64,000 nucleotides of DNA from Anaerolineae bacterium. GTDB taxonomy: Bacteria; Chloroflexota; Anaerolineae; Aggregatilineales; Phototrophicaceae. Made by a program: the position numbers and the translations under genes. The notes under the pieces were generated by a model. That model saw only the letters and a list, made by a program, of their open reading frames with translations. It was not told the origin of the DNA and did not search any database. Shown here piece by piece: positions 9,010-16,388 of this stretch. Location of the stretch: contig JAJEAA010000013.1 in the NCBI GenBank assembly GCA_022824365.1, forward strand, positions 1 to 64,000, read 5' to 3'. Position 1 is the first letter of the stretch. The number at the start of each line of letters is the position of its first letter.

Positions 9010-9946
9010 CCTTCCCGGCGGCGGCATGATCGCCGTGCGCAGCAGCCATAAGCCCGATTTCCTGCGCGGAGAGGGTCTCGACCTGGCGGTGCTGGACGAA
9101 GCCGCTTACATCGAGCCGCGCGTCTGGCCCGAGATCGTCCGTCCCATGCTGGCTACCACTCGCGGCTGCGCCCTCTTCCTCAGCACGCCTTTCGGCCTAA
9201 ACTGGTTCTGGGATATCTTCCGCATCGGCATGGACCCGGAAGAAGTCGACTGGGCTTCCTTCCGCTTCGCCACCGGCGACAATCCCAAAATCGCCCGGGC
9301 GGAGTTGGAGAGCATCCGCCGCCAGACCGCCGAGCGCGCCTGGAAAACCGAATACCTGGCGGAGTTCAGCGACGACAGCGGCCAGGTCTTCCGCGGCCTC
9401 CGCGCCGCCGTCCGCCAGCCCGCGATGCACTACGGTCCCCGGCCCGGGCATCGTTACATCGTCGGCGTCGATTGGGGCCGCAGCCAGGATTACACCGCCA
9501 TCGCCGTCATCGACGCCACCGCGCGGCAGATGGTCGCCCTCGACCGCTTCAACCAGGTCGGCTGGAGTTTGCAGCGGGGCCGCCTGCAAGCGCTGGCGGA
9601 ACATTGGCGCCCGCAGGTCATCTGGGCGGAAGCCAACAGCTTCGGCTCGCCCAATATCGAAGCGCTGCAACAGGAAGGCTTGCCCATGCGCAGCTTCCAA
9701 ACCAGCCTCAGCAACAAATCCCCGCTCATCGAAGCGCTGGCGCTGGCCATCGAACGCGGCTACCTGGGCTTGCTCGATGATCCCGTGCTGCTGGGCGAGC
9801 TTTCGAGCTATTCGCTGGAGCGCCTGCCCGGCGGGAGCTTCCGCTATGGCGCGCCGCCCGGCTGTCACGATGATACCGTCATGGCGACCGCCCTGGCCTG
9901 GCATGGCGTCGAGAACAGCCGATCGTCCTATATCGAGTTCGTGTGA
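8705..9946 (+). CDS. terL: Phage terminase large subunit (ATPase and nuclease)
   Basis: This 413-residue DNA-packaging motor protein has Walker A in ACGRRWGKTTLG (about residues 41-52), Walker B in LAVLDEAAY, the ATPase coupling segment ALFLSTPFG, then an RNase H-like nuclease domain with GVDWGRSQDYTAIAVID, VIWAEANSFGS and the C-terminal HDDTVMATALAW aspartates. All catalytic elements look intact. No portal, protease, capsid or tail gene follows, so it is an orphan or relic packaging module. Its last 80 bp are repeated after the next gene (11294-11373). The ATG at 8705 is chosen; 8693 is an alternative. Confidence 0.85.
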   Translation: MTKKNLSSDTNTSPTASYGTLHPGLLAVRSFSKRFTVVACGRRWGKTTLGKTVILEHALEGNQRAWWLAPTFIMMGQVWRDLKAATRTIDGTKISESEHRIDLPGGGMIAVRSSHKPDFLRGEGLDLAVLDEAAYIEPRVWPEIVRPMLATTRGCALFLSTPFGLNWFWDIFRIGMDPEEVDWASFRFATGDNPKIARAELESIRRQTAERAWKTEYLAEFSDDSGQVFRGLRAAVRQPAMHYGPRPGHRYIVGVDWGRSQDYTAIAVIDATARQMVALDRFNQVGWSLQRGRLQALAEHWRPQVIWAEANSFGSPNIEALQQEGLPMRSFQTSLSNKSPLIEALALAIERGYLGLLDDPVLLGELSSYSLERLPGGSFRYGAPPGCHDDTVMATALAWHGVENSRSSYIEFV

Positions 9947-9948
9947 TG
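9869..9948. repeat. Direct repeat copy A: 3' end of terL, left of dinB
   Basis: These 80 bp cover the last 26 codons of terL and its stop. They match 11294-11373 with three mismatches (77/80) at an exact offset of 1425 bp. Together the two copies bracket the dinB gene and its promoter. Confidence 0.9.
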
Positions 9949-9989
9949 AGGTCGTTTCAACTCAAGCTCTTTCTTGCACAGGCAGAAAA

Positions 9990-10025
9990 CGAACTATTGT
10001 TCTATTATGGAAAATATGTTCTAAT
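9990..10025 (+). promoter_or_regulatory. dinB promoter with two LexA (SOS)-like boxes
   Basis: CGAAC-TATT-GTTCT at 9990-10003 matches the Gram-positive-type LexA consensus CGAAC-N4-GTTCG at 13 of 14 positions when spacer bases are allowed. A second, weaker box GAAA-ATAT-GTTC lies at 10010-10021, with its centre 19 bp (about two helical turns) downstream. A possible promoter, -35 TTGTTC (9997-10002), 17-bp spacer, -10 TCTAAT (10020-10025), overlaps both boxes, the arrangement expected for a LexA-repressed gene. The boxes are seen; LexA control is inferred. Confidence 0.65.
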
Positions 10026-10056
10026 CTGCCTGTCCAATTCAATACTGGTCAAGCGT

Positions 10057-11289
10057 ATGGCAAAAGCAAGAAAGATCTTACATCTCGACCTGGATGCTTT
10101 TTATTGTTCGGTGGCCGAGCAGCTAGACCCGTCGATAAAAGGCAAAGCTGTCGTGGTGGGCGCAAAGCCAAGCGAGCGTGGCGCGGTGGCTTCGGCCTCT
10201 TACCCAGCCCGAAAATTCGGCATTAAGTCGGCAATGCCAATGGGACAGGCGCTTCGGCTTTGCCCCGATTTGATTATCGTGCGGCCAGACATGCGCGTTT
10301 GCGTGAAACACTCAAATACGGTTATGGACATTCTGCTGGACGTCGCGCCTTATGTTGAGCCGGCCTCCATTGATGAAGCCTTTGTCGATGTGACGATAAT
10401 GCCCGCTCCCGTCGACGAAATCGCCCGCGATATTCAGTGGCGCGTCAACACAGAGGTTGATTTGCCTTGCTCGCTCGGCGGCGGCACTAGCCGACTCCTG
10501 GCAAAAATCGCTAACGGCGTCGGGAAAGCGGCGCAGCCAAAGGACAACCCGCCAAACTCGATTATGATTGTCCCGCCCGGTGAGGAAAAACATTTTCTGA
10601 AAGATCTGCCAGTTGGCAAACTGTGGGGCGTCGGCTCGCGCACCGAGCAAGCGCTGGAAAAACTCGGCGTGACGACCATTGGGCAGCTTGCCGCCAGTTC
10701 AAAATATATGCTTAGCCAACGTTTCGGCAAGCCAGGGCGCGATATGTGGTATCACGCCAACGCTATTGACCCAAGCCCTGTCCTCCCCCTCCCAATTCAG
10801 AAATCCGCCGGTCGGCAGATGACATTTCACGAGGATACCAATGATGAGACCGAGCTTAAGCAGACCCTTCGGCGTTTATCCGTCGAGGTTGGGCAGCAAG
10901 TGCGCCGGGCTGGCTTGTACGGACGTACAATAACGCTCACTTTACGTTGGGCGGATTACTCCACCTTCACCCGACAGATGACACTCCACAATCCCATAAA
11001 CCGCGACGATCAAATCTATGACGCTGCCGCCGACTTGTTTGATCGCTATTGGCTGCGCGGGAAGTTGGTGCGCTTGATCGGAGTGGGTCTTAGCCAATTT
11101 GTGGATCGCTACTGGCAATGGGGAATGTGGGAAGACCCCAAAGCTCATAAGAAAGCGGAGAACTTACAAACTGTCTTGGACAAGCTGCGGAAAAAATTTG
11201 GCGAGAAGTCTATCCGCCCTGCCAGCGACTTGAGTTATCAGCCCGCCTACTATCTATATGAGCATCTGCGAGGAGACAAGTATCTTTAG
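10057..11289 (+). CDS. dinB: Y-family DNA polymerase IV-like translesion polymerase
   Basis: This 410-residue translesion polymerase has the palm motif LHLDLDAFYCSVAEQLDP (near residue 9), ASYPARKFGIKSAMPM fingers, the second catalytic acidic motif SIDEAFVDVT, the helix-hairpin-helix WGVGSRTEQALEKLGV, and a complete little-finger region ending LDKLRKKFGEKSI. The frame is open from 9943, but MAKARKILHLDLD at 10057 is the natural start. The DNA is less GC-rich than its neighbours. The gene sits at the terL 3' end between 80-bp direct repeats and carries its own SOS-like promoter, so it looks like an acquired, damage-inducible gene. Confidence 0.92.
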   Translation: MAKARKILHLDLDAFYCSVAEQLDPSIKGKAVVVGAKPSERGAVASASYPARKFGIKSAMPMGQALRLCPDLIIVRPDMRVCVKHSNTVMDILLDVAPYVEPASIDEAFVDVTIMPAPVDEIARDIQWRVNTEVDLPCSLGGGTSRLLAKIANGVGKAAQPKDNPPNSIMIVPPGEEKHFLKDLPVGKLWGVGSRTEQALEKLGVTTIGQLAASSKYMLSQRFGKPGRDMWYHANAIDPSPVLPLPIQKSAGRQMTFHEDTNDETELKQTLRRLSVEVGQQVRRAGLYGRTITLTLRWADYSTFTRQMTLHNPINRDDQIYDAAADLFDRYWLRGKLVRLIGVGLSQFVDRYWQWGMWEDPKAHKKAENLQTVLDKLRKKFGEKSIRPASDLSYQPAYYLYEHLRGDKYL

Positions 11290-11293
11290 GAAT

Positions 11294-11373
11294 GATGACA
11301 CCGTCATGGCGACCGCCCTGGCCTGGCACGGCGTCGAAAACAGCCGATCGTCCTATATCGAGTTCGTGTGATG
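11294..11373 (+). pseudogene. Direct repeat copy B: detached terL 3' end (26 codons plus stop)
   Basis: This copy lies 4 bp after the dinB stop. It encodes the last residues of the terminase, DDTVMATALAWHG then VENSRSSYIEFV and stop, with three silent or near-silent differences from 9869-9948. It has no start or upstream part, so it is a remnant created when the dinB segment entered terL. Its right flank is ordinary repeat-bearing intergenic DNA. Confidence 0.88.
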
Positions 11374-11666
11374 GCGGGAGTAGTCTACCCCACCCCACGA
11401 CTCCTTCTCGCCATCTCTAGTGGCGCGTAGACACAGCCACTTCTGGCGAGCATCCGAGGCATCAGGGAGGGGGAGCGCCCTGAGAGTAGATGGCTTTGAT
11501 GCTCAATCTTCTGCTATTTGCGCGTTTATTGTCAATTTCATCATCGAGTCACCCTTCCACTTCGGATGCTTTGGGGAAGGGCCGGGGATGGGGTAGAAAA
11601 GCTGGCGAGCCATCGGGTCGCCCGAAAGCGCGCCATGGAATCGGCGGGCGATATGATATATCGCGC
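11374..11666. repeat. Intergenic repeat mosaic after the terL/dinB locus
   Basis: This region contains a CCGGGG-type block with an unusual insertion (about 11388-11480), in which GGCGCGTAGACACAGCCACT interrupts the usual CTCGCCATCTCTATGGCGAG hairpin. Next is an 80-bp module at about 11465-11545 (GATGGCTTTGATGCTCAATC onwards) that recurs at 26240-26320 (inverted) and 55866-55945. A second CCGGGG block (11566-11600) and palindromic units near 11605-11630 and 11645-11670 follow. No gene is seen. Confidence 0.5.
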
Positions 11667-12179
11667 CTACGAGCCCCGCAGGGCTTCTCGGGCGGCCGGG
11701 CTGTCGATGCGTTCGAGAGCCTCGCGGGCGAACTTGCGCACGCCGGCGTTGCCATCGCGCAGGGAATAGATCAGGGCGCCCACCGAGCGCTCGCTGCCGA
11801 TCCTTCCCAAGGCTTTGCAGGCGGCTCGCTTGACCGCGCTGCTGGGGTCGAAGAGGGCGCGCGTCAAGCCGGGCACGGCCGGACAGCCGATCTGGATCAA
11901 AGCTCCGGTGACGCCGGCGCGCAAGAAGATGTCATCGGCGCGCAAAGCCTCCAGCAAGGCGGGGACGGCGGCTTCCGCCTCATCGCCGATCTGCCCCAGC
12001 GCCTTGGCCGCCAGGTAGCGCGTGCCGGGGTCGGCTTCGCGGACCAGCTCGGTCAGATGGGGCACCGCCGGCGCATAAGTCCGCTCGCCCAGATGGACGA
12101 TGGCGTCGGCGCGGACTTGGTCGTCGGCGCCCTCTCGCAAAGCCTGCAAAGCTTCTTCGACCGTGGCGAAAGCGGTCAT
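11667..12179 (-). CDS. HEAT-repeat / PBS-lyase-like repeat protein
   Basis: This 170-residue protein is built almost wholly of about five HEAT repeats of roughly 31 residues. Each has the pattern of paired helices with VRxxAAxALGxIGD-like cores (for example YLAAKALGQIGDEAEAAVP and VKRAACKALGRIGSERSVGA). Such solenoids are binding scaffolds; phycobilin-lyase-type repeats are one subgroup, but no catalytic role is implied here. GAGAGGAA precedes the ATG. The gene stands alone on the minus strand between repeat-rich regions, and its partner is unknown. Confidence 0.85.
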   Translation of the reverse strand: MTAFATVEEALQALREGADDQVRADAIVHLGERTYAPAVPHLTELVREADPGTRYLAAKALGQIGDEAEAAVPALLEALRADDIFLRAGVTGALIQIGCPAVPGLTRALFDPSSAVKRAACKALGRIGSERSVGALIYSLRDGNAGVRKFAREALERIDSPAAREALRGS

Positions 12180-12553
12180 GCGCGTTCCTCTCGTTGCTGC
12201 GGGCTGAAATCGCGGACGGGGGTCCAGCGCCTTCAGTCTACCCCCCTCTGTCCCCGCATCGCAATGGGGGATGACTGCCGCTGGGCGCGGACGGGCGATA
12301 TGATATATCGCCCCTACAGATGTTGCGGCGGCGCGGATGGGATACCGGTGTAGGGGCGAGCCAGTGGGTCGCCCGAATCACGTTATGCAGGCGGGGGGCG
12401 ATGTGATATATCGCCCCTACGGGTTTTGCGTTACACTGCCAGGCGAAGCGACGGTGGCCGATTTGCTGCGCGGCGAATGGGCAAATGGAGGATGTGGGGA
12501 ACTGGTATGTGACCTGCTTTGCTGGTAGAATTGTAGTGATTTAGGAGATACGA
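12180..12553. repeat. 374-bp intergenic region with three palindromic repeats
   Basis: Palindromic units lie at 12293-12317 (GGGCGATATGATATATCGCC form), 12350-12375 and 12396-12420 (same ATGTGATATATCGCC form), with a CCCCCTCTG/CAATGGGGGATGAC block at about 12240-12275. No gene is seen apart from the ribosome-binding site of the next small gene (AGGAG at 12543-12547). Confidence 0.5.
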
Positions 12554-12781
12554 ATGGCGACCGCGGATATGACCCAAACTTCGTCAGGATCGGCTTCCAG
12601 CCAGGGAGAGCGCCTCGCGGCGATTGAAGCCGAGCGCAGGCATTTGGCTACCAGGGCTGATCTTCGTGAACTCGAAGCGCGGGTGATAAAGTGGATGGAC
12701 GCGCAGTTTTTAATCCTGGCTGGCATCCTCGCTGGCATAGTCGTGCCTTTGTTGATTCACATCATCAGCCGGCTGCCATAA
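12554..12781 (+). CDS. Small coiled-coil protein with C-terminal membrane anchor
   Basis: This 75-residue protein starts MATADMTQ and continues through a charged helical part with RLAAIEAERRHLATRADLRE (about residues 20-39). It ends in a hydrophobic helix (about 50-71, FLILAGILAGIVVPLLIHII). It belongs, by pattern, to the MATxxRTEGE...HLATKAD...membrane-anchor family seen four more times here (23719, 28602, 28828, 33580). AGGAG stands 7 bases before the ATG. It ends 10 bp before the M42 peptidase gene, so the two are likely cotranscribed. Function unknown. Confidence 0.65.
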   Translation: MATADMTQTSSGSASSQGERLAAIEAERRHLATRADLRELEARVIKWMDAQFLILAGILAGIVVPLLIHIISRLP

Positions 12782-12791
12782 ATCCCGCAAT

Positions 12792-13859
12792 ATGTACAAT
12801 CCCAAAGAGCATCTCAAGCGTTTGGTGGAGACCCATGCGCCCAGCGGTTACGAAGCGCCGGCGGCTGATTTGCTGCGCGAGGAATGGGCGGGCTTGGTCG
12901 ATGAGTTCGATGGCGACCGCCTGGGCAGTTTGATCGGCGTCAAGCGGGGATCGCAGAGCGGGGCGCGGCGGCGGAAGATCATGCTGGCGGCGCACATGGA
13001 CGAGATCGCGCTGATGGTGCGCGAGATCAAAGAGGGCTTCCTCTATGTCCATCGGGTGAGCGGCATTGACGCGCGGGTGATGCTGGCGCAGACGGTGCTT
13101 GTGCATGGGGCGCGGACCTTGCCGGGCGTCATCGCCACCAAGCCGCCGCACTTGCAGACCGCCGCCGAGCGCAAGCGTTACCCGCCGATTGAGGAGTTGG
13201 TGGTGGATGTTGGTTTGCCGGCCGCGGAAGTCGAAGCGCTGGTTAGCATCGGCGATTTGATCACGGTGGATGGTCCGTTGCTGGAGTTGAAAGGGCGGAG
13301 GGTCGCGGCGAAGGCGATGGACGACCGCGCCTGCCTCGCTGTCGTCACGACCTGCCTGCAGTTGCTGCGCGGGATGCGTCATCGTTGGGATGTCTACGCG
13401 GCTGCCACCGCGCAGGAGGAGGTCGGCTTGCGCGGGGCGACCACGGCGGCCAATCACATCGAGCCGGATTGCGCGATCGCCCTGGATGTCGGGTTCGCCG
13501 AGCAGCCCGGGGTCAGCCTCGGCGCGGGCAAGCTGGGCGGGGGACCGCAGTTGGGCATCGGCGCCAATTTCCACCCGAAGATGGTGGAGCGGCTGCAGGC
13601 GGTGGCCGATTATCACGATATCCAATGGCAGAGCGACATCATGCCCGGGCGCAGCGGCACGGATGCCTGGGCGATTCAGGTCTCGCGGGAGGGCGTGCCG
13701 ACGGCGCTGCTGAGCATCCCGCTGCGGAATATGCACAGTCCGGTGGAGACGCTGGATCTCAAGGACATTGAGCGCTGCGGGCGTTTGCTGGCGCATTTTA
13801 TTTGCGCGCTGGACGAGGAGTTTGTGGGCTATTTGTCGTTGCTGCCGGATGAGGGTTGA
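12792..13859 (+). CDS. M42 family aminopeptidase (first copy)
   Basis: This 355-residue dinuclear-metal aminopeptidase is of usual M42 length. Metal and catalytic motifs seen are AAHMDEIALMV (His ligand and Asp), KAMDDRA (bridging Asp), AQEEVGLRGA (catalytic Glu and Glu ligand), ALDVGFAEQPG (Asp ligand) and NMHSPVE (last His). M42 enzymes form large tetrahedral cytoplasmic assemblies that degrade peptides; some members were once annotated as endoglucanases. There is no clear ribosome-binding site, consistent with coupling to the small gene 10 bp upstream. A second M42 gene is at 56042. Confidence 0.92.
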   Translation: MYNPKEHLKRLVETHAPSGYEAPAADLLREEWAGLVDEFDGDRLGSLIGVKRGSQSGARRRKIMLAAHMDEIALMVREIKEGFLYVHRVSGIDARVMLAQTVLVHGARTLPGVIATKPPHLQTAAERKRYPPIEELVVDVGLPAAEVEALVSIGDLITVDGPLLELKGRRVAAKAMDDRACLAVVTTCLQLLRGMRHRWDVYAAATAQEEVGLRGATTAANHIEPDCAIALDVGFAEQPGVSLGAGKLGGGPQLGIGANFHPKMVERLQAVADYHDIQWQSDIMPGRSGTDAWAIQVSREGVPTALLSIPLRNMHSPVETLDLKDIERCGRLLAHFICALDEEFVGYLSLLPDEG

Positions 13860-14392
13860 GGCGTTTCGGCGCGCAGGGCAGAAACGATTTAACCACAGAG
13901 AGCACAGAGAACACAGAGATTTTTGCCACCGAGCACACCGAGTTTATTGAGGGCACAGAGGCAATGTTGCAGGGGCGATATATCATATCGTCCGTCGATT
14001 TCATGGCGCGCTGGCGGGCGACCCGGTGGCTCGCCCCTACAAGGTTTGTCCGCTACTGGGTTATGCTTACGCGTTTTTCTACCCCATCCCCCGGCCCCTT
14101 GCCCCATAGCAATGGGGAAGGGGAGCGCTTCCTTGGCAAACTTGGGAATGCAGTGCTGAATTCCGCCCAAGAAATCGGTTGTAGGGGCGATTGACGGTCA
14201 GTGTCTACGCGACCCGGTAAATCGCCCGCTCGAAATAAGCCAACAATTTGCGCAGTTTTCTCAGTACCGGACAAGCCTTACAGATCGTTGCTTTAGCGAA
14301 ATTTGCATTAATTATTGATTCTGCTGAGGCACAGAAAGGGGCGGCGGAAGGAGCGAGCCTGCGGGTTTTGTGGCGGTGAATGAACGGGGAAG
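13860..14392. repeat. 533-bp intergenic repeat mosaic
   Basis: ACAGAG-type tract (about 13890-13955), palindromic units at 13971-13992 (ATATATCATATCG form) and 14016-14040, a CCGGGG block (14079-14126), and a sequence near 14176-14235 that begins and ends like a palindromic unit but is interrupted by GTGTCTACGCGACC. No gene is seen. Confidence 0.5.
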
Positions 14393-15265
14393 CTAGCCTT
14401 TGCTGCTGCCCAGGGTGATGCCTTCGATGAAGTGGCGCTGGGCGAAGGCGAAGACGACGAAGATCGGAATCACGGCCATCACCGCCGCCGCCGTGACGAT
14501 ATTCCAGCGGCTGATGCCGAAACCTTCGCTGAAGACGGCCAAGCCCAGGGGCAGCGTCCGCAGGGGTTCGTCCTTGAGCACGACCAGGGGCCAGAGGAAG
14601 TCGTTCCAGTGATACATGAAGATGAATATGCCGACGGCGGCTAGGCCGGGGCGGGAGATCGGCAGGACGATGCGGAGGAAGATGCCCAGTTCCGAGGCGC
14701 CATCGACGCGGGCGGCGTCCAGCATTTCGGTGGACAGATTGAGCATGTATTGGCGCATGAGGAAGATGCCCCAGGGCGAGACCAAGCCCGGCACGATGAC
14801 AGCCAGCAGCGTATTGTAGAGACCCAGCTCGCGGATGATGAGGAAAACGGGTATCAGCACGACATGGAAGGGCACCATCATGGTCGCCACGATGAGGAAG
14901 AACAACAAGTTTCGCAGGCGGAAGTTGAACTTGGCGAAGATGTAGCCGGCCAGCGCGCTGGTAAAGAGAGCGCCGGTGGTGATGGCAGCGGTGACGATGA
15001 CGCTGTTCTTCACGTAGGAGAAGAAGCTGATGCGTGTGAGAACCGCTTCGTAATTCTCGAAGCCGACGGGTTCCGCCGGCACGAGGGTCGGCGGGTAGAC
15101 GCGAGTTTCCTTTATCGGTTTGAAGGAGGTGCTGATCATCCAGAAGAAGGGGAAGATCATCACGATGGCGATGAGGATGGCGAGGCTGTATTTGAGCGAG
15201 GCCAGCGCCACGATTCGGAGTCGACGCCGGCGCTCGGAAGGGCGTTGCAGGCTCAGAGTCGCCAT
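14393..15265 (-). CDS. Carbohydrate ABC transporter permease (MalG type)
   Basis: This 290-residue inner-membrane permease has six predicted transmembrane helices, the first at about residues 26-48 (YSLAILIAIVMIFPFFWMIS). The cytoplasmic EAA loop reads DAARVDGASELGIFLRIVLP (about 184-203), which docks the ATPase. It is the CUT1-family MalG-like partner. Its ATG overlaps the stop of the upstream permease gene by one base (TAATG), so translation is coupled. No ATP-binding subunit is in the window; CUT1 systems often share one encoded elsewhere. Confidence 0.93.
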   Translation of the reverse strand: MATLSLQRPSERRRRLRIVALASLKYSLAILIAIVMIFPFFWMISTSFKPIKETRVYPPTLVPAEPVGFENYEAVLTRISFFSYVKNSVIVTAAITTGALFTSALAGYIFAKFNFRLRNLLFFLIVATMMVPFHVVLIPVFLIIRELGLYNTLLAVIVPGLVSPWGIFLMRQYMLNLSTEMLDAARVDGASELGIFLRIVLPISRPGLAAVGIFIFMYHWNDFLWPLVVLKDEPLRTLPLGLAVFSEGFGISRWNIVTAAAVMAVIPIFVVFAFAQRHFIEGITLGSSKG

Positions 15266-16191
15266 TAGAATTCGAACTCCTGCCGCAGGTAGCGCATCTG
15301 CAGCCAGGCGACCGCGGCGATAATCAGAAAGAGGTAGACAGCCATGGCGGAGGCGTTGCCCATATTAAAGAAGCGGAAGCCGCGATCATAGATCTCGAGC
15401 ATGAGGACGCGGCTGGCGGTGCCGGGTCCGCCGCCGGACATCAGCCAGGGTTCGATGAAGACCTGGAAGCCGGAGATGGTGGTGGTGACGAAGACGAAGA
15501 GGGTGGTCGGCTTGAGCAGGGGCAGGGTGATGCGCCAGAAGGCGGTCCACTTGGAGGCGCCGTCGACCTGAGCGGCTTCGTAGAGATCGGGCGGGATATT
15601 CATCAAGCCGGCGGTGTAGATGACCATGCTGTAGCCGACCGAGCGCCAGACGGCGGTGGCGATGATGGTGGGCATGACGAGGTCGGGGGACTTGAGCCAG
15701 AGCAGGCGGCCTTGGAAGCCCAGTGATTTGAGGGCGGAGTTGATGATGCCGATCTGCGGCTGGAACATCCAAGCGACCATGATGGCGACGGCGACGGCTG
15801 AGGTGACCTGGGGGACGAAATAAATCGGCCGCATGATGAAGCGGACGCGCTCCGTCATCGAGAGCAGGAGGAGAGCCAAGCCCAAGCCGATGACCAGGAC
15901 GAGGGCGACATAGGCGACCGTGAAGAGGGCGGTATTTTCCAGAGCGTTCCAGAAGCGTTCTTCGCCGAGGATTTCGATGAAGTGCTGAAAGCCGACGAAA
16001 GACGGTTCGCCGCCGAGCAGGGGCCATTCATGCAGGCTGATGAAGAGAGCGCCGGCGATTGGCGCCAGGGAGAAGACCAGGAAGTAGAGCAGGATGGGGG
16101 TCAGGCTGACCCAGATGAAGAGGCGCTTCTGGACTTTGGTTGTGCTGAGCGGCGTGACTTTGGTCGCTTGGGCGGCGGGGCTAATTTGCAA
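15265..16191 (-). CDS. Carbohydrate ABC transporter permease (MalF type)
   Basis: This 308-residue permease has six predicted transmembrane helices (first at about 28-50, LTPILLYFLVFSLAPIAGAL). Its EAA loop, EAAQVDGASKWTAFWRITLP (about 213-232), interacts with the ABC ATPase. It is the MalF-like member of a CUT1 sugar importer. The start codon is TTG at 16191, supported by GGAGG 7-8 bases upstream with no nearby ATG. The gap to the binding-protein gene holds a four-unit hairpin array (16225-16372), which may lower permease expression relative to the binding protein. Confidence 0.92.
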   Translation of the reverse strand: MQISPAAQATKVTPLSTTKVQKRLFIWVSLTPILLYFLVFSLAPIAGALFISLHEWPLLGGEPSFVGFQHFIEILGEERFWNALENTALFTVAYVALVLVIGLGLALLLLSMTERVRFIMRPIYFVPQVTSAVAVAIMVAWMFQPQIGIINSALKSLGFQGRLLWLKSPDLVMPTIIATAVWRSVGYSMVIYTAGLMNIPPDLYEAAQVDGASKWTAFWRITLPLLKPTTLFVFVTTTISGFQVFIEPWLMSGGGPGTASRVLMLEIYDRGFRFFNMGNASAMAVYLFLIIAAVAWLQMRYLRQEFEF

Positions 16192-16224
16192 GCGTCGACC
16201 TCCGGCGCGGCATTTTGTCAGGTT

Positions 16225-16372
16225 GCGGGCGACTCACAGAGTCGCCCCTACAGATTTGCGTGTCGGCGGGCAACTCAAGAGCCGCCCCTACAGATTTGCG
16301 CGTCGGCGGGCAACTCAAGAGTCGCCCCTACAGATTTGCGTGTCGGCGGGCGACTCAAGAGCCGCCCCTACA
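16225..16372. repeat. Array of four palindromic repeats between binding-protein and permease genes
   Basis: Four units beginning GCGGGC at 16225, 16266, 16306 and 16346 (spacing 41, 40, 40 bp), each GCGGGC(G/A)ACTCA..GAG(T/C)CGCCCCTAC and joined by CAGATTTGCG(T/C)GTCG. Each can form a hairpin in the transcript. The array lies in the only sizeable gap of the ABC operon, after the binding-protein stop. By analogy with the REP elements of malE-malF in enteric bacteria it could protect the upstream message from 3' exonucleases; this role is inferred. Confidence 0.85.
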
Positions 16373-16388
16373 ATCCGATGTTACGGGT

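Noticed and set aside
16225..16372. Possible CRISPR array
   Set aside because: Units are palindromic with short, nearly identical joining sequences rather than unique spacers, and there are no cas genes.
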